A stretch of DNA of 9,143 bases from an uncultured Oscillospiraceae bacterium (GTDB lineage: Bacteria; Bacillota; Clostridia; Oscillospirales; Ruminococcaceae), in assembly GCA_934232845.1 (NCBI GenBank), contig CAKQGD010000062.1:1-9143 (forward strand), read 5' to 3'. The notes below the pieces were generated by a model that was not told the origin of the DNA, searched no databases, and saw only the letters and a list, made by a program, of their open reading frames with translations. A program made the translations under genes and the position numbers. Each line of letters opens with the position of its first letter. The first letter of the stretch is position 1. Positions 5,713 to 9,143 of this stretch are shown here, piece after piece.

Positions 5713-7074
5713 ATGCCGCCGCAAGGAATTGAACAGGATCTTCGTCAGGTTCAGCAGCTGTCCGTACAGCAGATGCAGTATCTGCGCCTGCTGCAGATGA
5801 ATACGCTGGAACTCAATACATATCTGAACGAACTGCAGTTGGAAAACCCTTTGCTGGAGCTGGCCAGCCCGGAAATCTCCGTTGCGACGGATGAGGCCTC
5901 GCCCGTACAGCTGGCCGAATGGGCGGCTTTTTCCCGTTCGACGCCTGCGTCCGCGCCCGCCGACCCGACGGAAAGCGAGGATGTCCCCTCCTTTGAAGAA
6001 CTGCATGCCGACTCGGCCGGGCGCTACAGCCTTGAGGAATATTTAAAGGCACAGATCGATCTTTCCGTGGACGGAACGGAATACCGAATGCTCGATTATC
6101 TGATCGGCCGTCTCGACCAAAACGGCTACCTGACCGTCACCGCCGAACAGACAGCCGCGGAATTTTGCTGTGACCTGTCCCTCGCGCAGGAGGCCATCGG
6201 CTACCTTCAGACGCTCGATCCGCCCGGTGTGGGCGCGTCCGGTCTGGGGCAATGCCTGCAGATTCAGCTTCTGCGCATGGGGGTCTGCAGCGACGCAGCC
6301 ATGCGTCTGTGCGGCGAATGCCTTGAGGACCTTGCGCACGGCCGCTTTCAAAAAGCGGCCCGCACAGCCAACACCTCCGTCGAGTCGGTCACGGCTCTCT
6401 ACGCCGTCATCCGCACGCTGAACCCCCGCCCCGCCTCCTCCTTCGGAGACGGTGCAACCGCCGTCATGATTCCGGACATCACCGTTGTGGAGGAGGACGA
6501 CGGTCTTCACTGCCGGTACAACAGGCAGTACTCGGCCTCGATCAGCGTCAACCGGGAATATCTCTCTCTCGGCAGCGAGGACGGCGACACCCGCGATTAT
6601 CTCAACCGCAAAATGTCGCAGGCGCTTTGGGTTGTACGCGCGGTGCAAAGCCGGCAGGAAACCGTCGAGCGCATCGTATCCGTTCTTTTGGAAGAACAGG
6701 CTCCCTTCTTTTGTGAGGAAGCAGGTTCCCTTCGCCCTCTGCGCCTCAAGGATGTCGCGCTTCGTCTCGGAATCCATGAATCCACCGTCAGCCGCGCCAT
6801 CAACGAAAAATATCTTCAGTGCCGCCACGGCGTTTTTCCGCTCAAATATTTCTTTCCCGCCGCAATCCGCAGCGACTCCGGCGGCGATCTCTCCAGTCGG
6901 TTCGCCAAAGAGCGTCTGCGCGCGGCCATCGCCGCGGAGGATCCTCAGAAGCCTTTGTCCGACAACGCCCTTTGCCGCCTGCTCGAAGAAGAGGGACTGC
7001 GCATTGCGCGCCGCACCGTCGCCAAGTATCGGGAGGAAATGGGCATTCCTTCTTCCGCGGTCCGAGGAAAATAA
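5713..7074 (+). CDS. rpoN: RNA polymerase sigma-54 factor RpoN
   Basis: 453-residue alternative sigma factor that reads -24/-12 promoters and needs an enhancer-binding ATPase to open DNA. Region I is at the N-terminus: Gln/Leu-rich, Q-D-L-R-Q-V-Q-Q-L-S-V-Q-Q-M-Q-Y-L-R-L-L-Q and L-E-N-P-L-L-E-L. An acidic, Pro/Ala-rich linker follows at about 55-105. The core-binding domain includes Y-L-I-G-R-L-D-Q-N-G-Y-L-T and T-L-D-P-P-G-V-G-A. The promoter-binding helix-turn-helix is L-K-D-V-A-L-R-L-G-I-H-E-S-T-V-S-R-A-I, and the diagnostic RpoN box A-R-R-T-V-A-K-Y-R-E-E-M-G-I-P-S-S is present at about 432-448, just before the end. ATG 5713 is 8 bases behind AGGAGG and matches the family's start. Last gene of the operon. 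No enhancer-binding protein is encoded in the window, so the regulated genes lie elsewhere. Confidence 0.96.
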   Translation: MPPQGIEQDLRQVQQLSVQQMQYLRLLQMNTLELNTYLNELQLENPLLELASPEISVATDEASPVQLAEWAAFSRSTPASAPADPTESEDVPSFEELHADSAGRYSLEEYLKAQIDLSVDGTEYRMLDYLIGRLDQNGYLTVTAEQTAAEFCCDLSLAQEAIGYLQTLDPPGVGASGLGQCLQIQLLRMGVCSDAAMRLCGECLEDLAHGRFQKAARTANTSVESVTALYAVIRTLNPRPASSFGDGATAVMIPDITVVEEDDGLHCRYNRQYSASISVNREYLSLGSEDGDTRDYLNRKMSQALWVVRAVQSRQETVERIVSVLLEEQAPFFCEEAGSLRPLRLKDVALRLGIHESTVSRAINEKYLQCRHGVFPLKYFFPAAIRSDSGGDLSSRFAKERLRAAIAAEDPQKPLSDNALCRLLEEEGLRIARRTVAKYREEMGIPSSAVRGK

Positions 7075-7117
7075 AGATAAAATATTCTGCCGGACGTTCG
7101 TCTGGGGCTGAAAACAA

Positions 7118-7155
7118 ATAAATGCCGTGTATCAATTCTGATACACGGCATTTAT
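7118..7155. terminator. Long perfect hairpin after rpoN
   Basis: A 17-bp perfect stem, 7118-7134 with 7139-7155, with loop ATTC, lies 43 bases past the rpoN stop. No T-run follows on the plus strand beyond the TTTAT inside the stem. Read on the minus strand the stem is followed by TTGTTTTC, so it may work better against leftward transcripts. It probably separates rpoN from the region to the right in both directions. Confidence 0.7.
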
Positions 7156-7195
7156 CGTGCCGAAAAAGTCCGACACGCATCTATGGAGGAATCCA

Positions 7196-7282
7196 ATGCT
7201 CATGGGTACGGCACCGGTTCCAATAGAGCCCGGTACCGGCCCCACCCGATTTCGCGTCCCTGCGGACACGGATCGGGTATAA
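7196..7282 (+). CDS. Possible 28-residue small protein, unknown
   Basis: A short frame starts at ATG 7196 exactly 6 bases after GGAGG (7185-7189), one of the best ribosome binding sites in the window. The peptide begins M-L-M-G-T-A-P-V-P-I-E-P-G-T-G and ends A-D-T-D-R-V; it is Pro/Gly/Thr-rich and has no membrane segment. The TAA stop lies in the left arm of the hairpin at 7277-7311, so coding region and terminator are directly joined. The second half overlaps a nested inverted repeat (CCCGAT with ATCGGG, enclosing GTCC with GGAC, within 7244-7277), so the stretch could instead be a structured RNA. I do not recognise the product, and no clear promoter is visible between it and rpoN. Confidence 0.35.
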   Translation: MLMGTAPVPIEPGTGPTRFRVPADTDRV

Positions 7283-7311
7283 AAATCAGGCGCATGTTCT
7301 GATTTTTATAC
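7277..7311 (+). terminator. 13-bp A/T-rich hairpin closing the small frame
   Basis: GTATAAAAATCAG (7277-7289) pairs perfectly with CTGATTTTTATAC (7299-7311) across a 9-base loop, followed by TTTC. It contains the stop codon of the 28-codon frame. The T-run is inside the right arm, so it resembles a terminator or an RNA-stabilising end. Confidence 0.55.
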
Positions 7312-7345
7312 TTTCAAAGTTTCAGCTCTTATGAAGTCAAGTGAA

Positions 7346-7396
7346 CCGACAAGCGGAACGCCGGATTTGGCGCCGGCTCGCCCGGCGAGGTGTCGG
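7346..7396. other. Possible branched RNA fold in the rpoN-antiporter intergenic region
   Basis: CCGACA (7346-7351) can pair with TGTCGG (7391-7396) and encloses two further pairings: GCCGG (7360-7364) with CCGGC (7373-7377), and CTCG with CGAG around 7378-7389. The result would be a small three-way junction. No T-run follows on either strand, and the high GC content makes chance pairing easy. It lies 3' of the antiporter terminator, outside any gene. Confidence 0.3.
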
Positions 7397-7415
7397 CAGA
7401 AAATAAAGTGAAAGT

Positions 7416-7436
7416 AGGCGGGCAAAATGCCCGCCT
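7416..7436 (-). terminator. Intrinsic terminator of the antiporter gene
   Basis: Perfect 9-bp stem AGGCGGGCA (7416-7424) with TGCCCGCCT (7428-7436) and a 3-base loop, 55 bases past the antiporter stop. Read leftwards it is followed by ACTTTCACTTTATTTTC, an interrupted T-rich tail. Confidence 0.8.
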
Positions 7437-7491
7437 GCAAAGCTGCTTTAAAAAGGTACACGCAGAATATTCAAGAGCGTATCGGGATATT

Positions 7492-9018
7492 TTACTTATC
7501 GCCCGCTCCAAAAAATTTATGCAGCACGACGAGAGAGCCCAGCAGCAGCACAACGCCCGTGCCCAGTGTGACCAGCACGCTGCCGCCGGTAAAGCCGCCG
7601 ACAATGTATGCGACGAAGCAGCAGACCGCCACGGTCAGACAGTACGGCAGCTGCGTCGAAACATGCTGAATGTGATCGCAGCCCGCGCCGGCAGAGGCCA
7701 TGATCGTGGTGTCGGAAATGGGGGAGCAATGGTCGCCGAAGACCGAGCCTGCGAGCGACGCCGCCAGCGTGATGACGATGAGATCGGGTGCGGCAGTCTC
7801 ACAGATCGCAAACACGATCGGAATCAGAATGCCGAACGTGCCCCAGGACGTACCCATCGAGAAGGAAAGCCCCGCCGCGATCGCAAAGGTAACCGCGGGC
7901 AGAATGCCCATCGCAATGTTGCCCTCGGCAACCAGATTGCCGACGAAATCACCGGTCGAAAGCAGGTTGCGGCAAACGCCGGAGATCATCCACGCCAACA
8001 CCAGAATCAGGTCGGCGGGCACCATCGAAACCGTGCCCTCGGTAAAGGAATCCATAAATTCGCGCGGAGTGACAAGCTTGCGCGGCACATATTGAATAAA
8101 TGCCCAGATCAAAGCGGAAAAAGAACCGATCACAAGCGCCGGACCGGAGGAACAGTTAGAAAACGCATCGGCGATGGTCATTCCGCCCTCGAAATAACCG
8201 CCGTTCTCCAGCATGGCCAGAGCAGACACGGCAACCAGCACAATAACCGGAAGAATCAGATCCCAGATCGTGCCGCGTTCGGATTCCTTGGGAGTCTCCA
8301 CGGCGACTTGACTCTTGACGATGCCGAGATCACCGTTCTGAGCAGCAGCTTCGCACTTCGCCATCGGGCCGAAATCGAGGTTTGTCAGAGAGAGCACCAC
8401 CACCATCAAAATGGACAGCAGCGCATACAGGTTCAGAGGAATCGTAGCCACCATTGCGCCGATGCCGCTTTCAAAGAGATGGCTTTCCTCCGGCAGGGAG
8501 GAGATGACCGCAGCGCCCCAGCTGGAGATCGGGGCAATGATGCAGACCGGCGCGGCAGTTGCGTCGATGATGTAGGCGAGCTTGGCGCGGGAAACCTTGA
8601 AGCGGTCCGTCACTGGACGCATCACCGTACCGACGGTCAGGCAGTTGCAGTAGTCGTCGATAAAGATGAGGCAGCCCAGAAGACCGGTGGACAGCAGCGC
8701 GCCGCCGCGGCTCTTGAGCTTTCGGTTCATCACGTCGCCGTAGGCACGCGAGCCGCCCGCGCGGCTGATGACGGCAACGAGCGCGCCGACCAGCGCGAGA
8801 AATACGATGATGTTGAGATCAAACCGCAGGCCGATCAGCTCGACCGTGTTCTTGGCGGTATCGACGATCAGATTTCCGCCGGTTGCAGAGGTGTAAATCA
8901 AAGTGCCGGAAAGAATACCGATCAGCAGGGAGGAATAAACCTCCTTTGTAATCAGCGCGAGAGAAATCGCGATGATGGGGGGTAGGATAGACAGCCAGCC
9001 AACGTATACCGGTTCCAT
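7492..9018 (-). CDS. NhaC-family Na+/H+ antiporter
   Basis: 508-residue polytopic membrane protein of the NhaC superfamily, which exchanges Na+ for protons or drives uptake or export of small solutes. It begins V-G-W-L-S-I-L-P-P-I-I-A-I-S-L-A-L-I-T-K at 6-25, typical for the family. The conserved core follows: I-F-I-D-D-Y-C-N-C-L-T-V-G at 118-130, T-V-M-R-P-V-T-D-R at 131-139, and D-A-T-A-A-P-V-C-I-I-A-P-I-S-S-W-G-A at 152-169. The second half repeats the pattern with S-M-G-T-S-W-G-T-F-G and S-V-F-G-D-H-C-S-P-I-S-D-T-T-I-M. A soluble acidic loop lies near 240-270. Members include Na+/H+ antiporters, the malate/lactate exchanger MleN and amino acid carriers, so the substrate is open. ATG 9018 has AAAGGG 9 bases upstream; the open frame up to 9135 runs through a hairpin and is taken as leader. 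A single gene with its own terminator at 7416-7436. Confidence 0.93.
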   Translation of the reverse strand: MEPVYVGWLSILPPIIAISLALITKEVYSSLLIGILSGTLIYTSATGGNLIVDTAKNTVELIGLRFDLNIIVFLALVGALVAVISRAGGSRAYGDVMNRKLKSRGGALLSTGLLGCLIFIDDYCNCLTVGTVMRPVTDRFKVSRAKLAYIIDATAAPVCIIAPISSWGAAVISSLPEESHLFESGIGAMVATIPLNLYALLSILMVVVLSLTNLDFGPMAKCEAAAQNGDLGIVKSQVAVETPKESERGTIWDLILPVIVLVAVSALAMLENGGYFEGGMTIADAFSNCSSGPALVIGSFSALIWAFIQYVPRKLVTPREFMDSFTEGTVSMVPADLILVLAWMISGVCRNLLSTGDFVGNLVAEGNIAMGILPAVTFAIAAGLSFSMGTSWGTFGILIPIVFAICETAAPDLIVITLAASLAGSVFGDHCSPISDTTIMASAGAGCDHIQHVSTQLPYCLTVAVCCFVAYIVGGFTGGSVLVTLGTGVVLLLGSLVVLHKFFGAGDK

Positions 9019-9040
9019 AATGCAAAACCCTTTCTTTTCT

Positions 9041-9098
9041 TTATTTTTGCAGAAAAATGAAAAACCACGGTACGCCGCAGCTGTGCAGCACACCATGG
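9041..9098 (-). promoter_or_regulatory. Leader hairpin plus T-rich stretch before the antiporter gene
   Basis: On the minus strand CCATGGTGT (9098-9090) can pair with GTACCGTGG (9073-9065), 9 bp including G-U pairs, enclosing a loop with GCTG/CAGC. It is followed by TTTTTCATTTTTC. This looks like an intrinsic terminator about 45 bases ahead of the start codon, either ending an upstream gene or acting as an attenuator. On the plus strand the G-U pairs become C-A mismatches, so the fold belongs to leftward RNA. A possible -10 (TATCAT, 9140-9135) lies upstream, with its -35 outside the window. Confidence 0.45.
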
Positions 9099-9143
9099 AC
9101 AGAAAAACGCGCGCAAAAAAACGCCCTTTTTTCAATGATAGCG

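Noticed and set aside
7204..7226. GGCAC followed by TTCC, resembling a sigma-54 promoter next to rpoN
   Set aside because: The required GC at -12 is missing and the spacing does not fit; it lies inside the small frame.
7346..7396. tRNA-like cloverleaf
   Set aside because: Too short for a tRNA, no anticodon arm, T-loop or CCA-type acceptor pattern; kept only as a possible branched fold.
7390..8985. Plus-strand open frame of 531 codons opposite the antiporter
   Set aside because: Low-complexity, highly charged product (R, H, Q, D) mirroring a membrane-protein gene on the other strand; no ribosome binding site and it runs through the antiporter terminator.
9019..9135. N-terminal extension of the antiporter to ATG 9135
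   Set aside because: The 39 extra residues are Cys/Phe/Lys-rich, run through the leader hairpin and have no counterpart in the family; ATG 9018 has a proper ribosome binding site.
1..9143. CRISPR arrays, rRNA or complete insertion sequences
   Set aside because: No regularly spaced direct repeats, no rRNA-like stretches and no transposase motifs seen on either strand.

Overview
The window looks like the chromosome of a moderately GC-rich, spore-forming member of the Clostridia, most likely of the Oscillospirales/Ruminococcaceae type. The evidence is a sporulation sigma factor K gene, a DUF4830 lipoprotein-like secreted protein of the sort common in that group, strong purine-rich ribosome binding sites (GGAGG or AAAGGGG), and Firmicutes-like neighbours. 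The assignment is inference from gene content only.

Left end (1-660, minus strand): the N-terminal part of sigK is read leftwards and keeps a hydrophobic pro-sequence and sigma region 2. Its similarity to SigK stops exactly after the codons for R-C-I-E-N, at about position 299. Beyond that point lies foreign sequence that ends the sigK frame and starts a helix-turn-helix protein running off the window. This is the arrangement of the skin element of Bacillus and Clostridioides, an element inside sigK that must be excised in the mother cell to rebuild the gene. The other half of sigK and the recombinase would lie left of position 1.

800-3050 (minus): a divergent EF-G paralogue with its own sigma-A promoter and a bidirectional terminator. 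Its G3 motif has Leu where catalytic EF-G has His.

3124-7074 (plus): a DUF4830 protein gene, then a strong promoter (3667-3696) in front of a tight four-gene run: rsuA-like pseudouridine synthase, PAP2-type membrane phosphatase, TetR regulator and rpoN (sigma 54). Spacings of -16, -8 and +13 bases indicate one operon. The pseudouridine synthase has no ATG, GTG or TTG that would retain its S4 domain, so it appears to start at a rare codon.

7075-7491: 417 bases without a known gene but unusually full of structure. It has a 17-bp hairpin, a 28-codon frame with an excellent ribosome binding site closed by a 13-bp A/T-rich hairpin, a nested inverted repeat inside that frame, a possible branched fold at 7346-7396, and the terminator of the next gene.

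7492-9018 (minus): an NhaC-family Na+/H+ antiporter. Its leader holds a hairpin followed by a T-rich stretch, and several of its pairs are G-U only in the leftward RNA.
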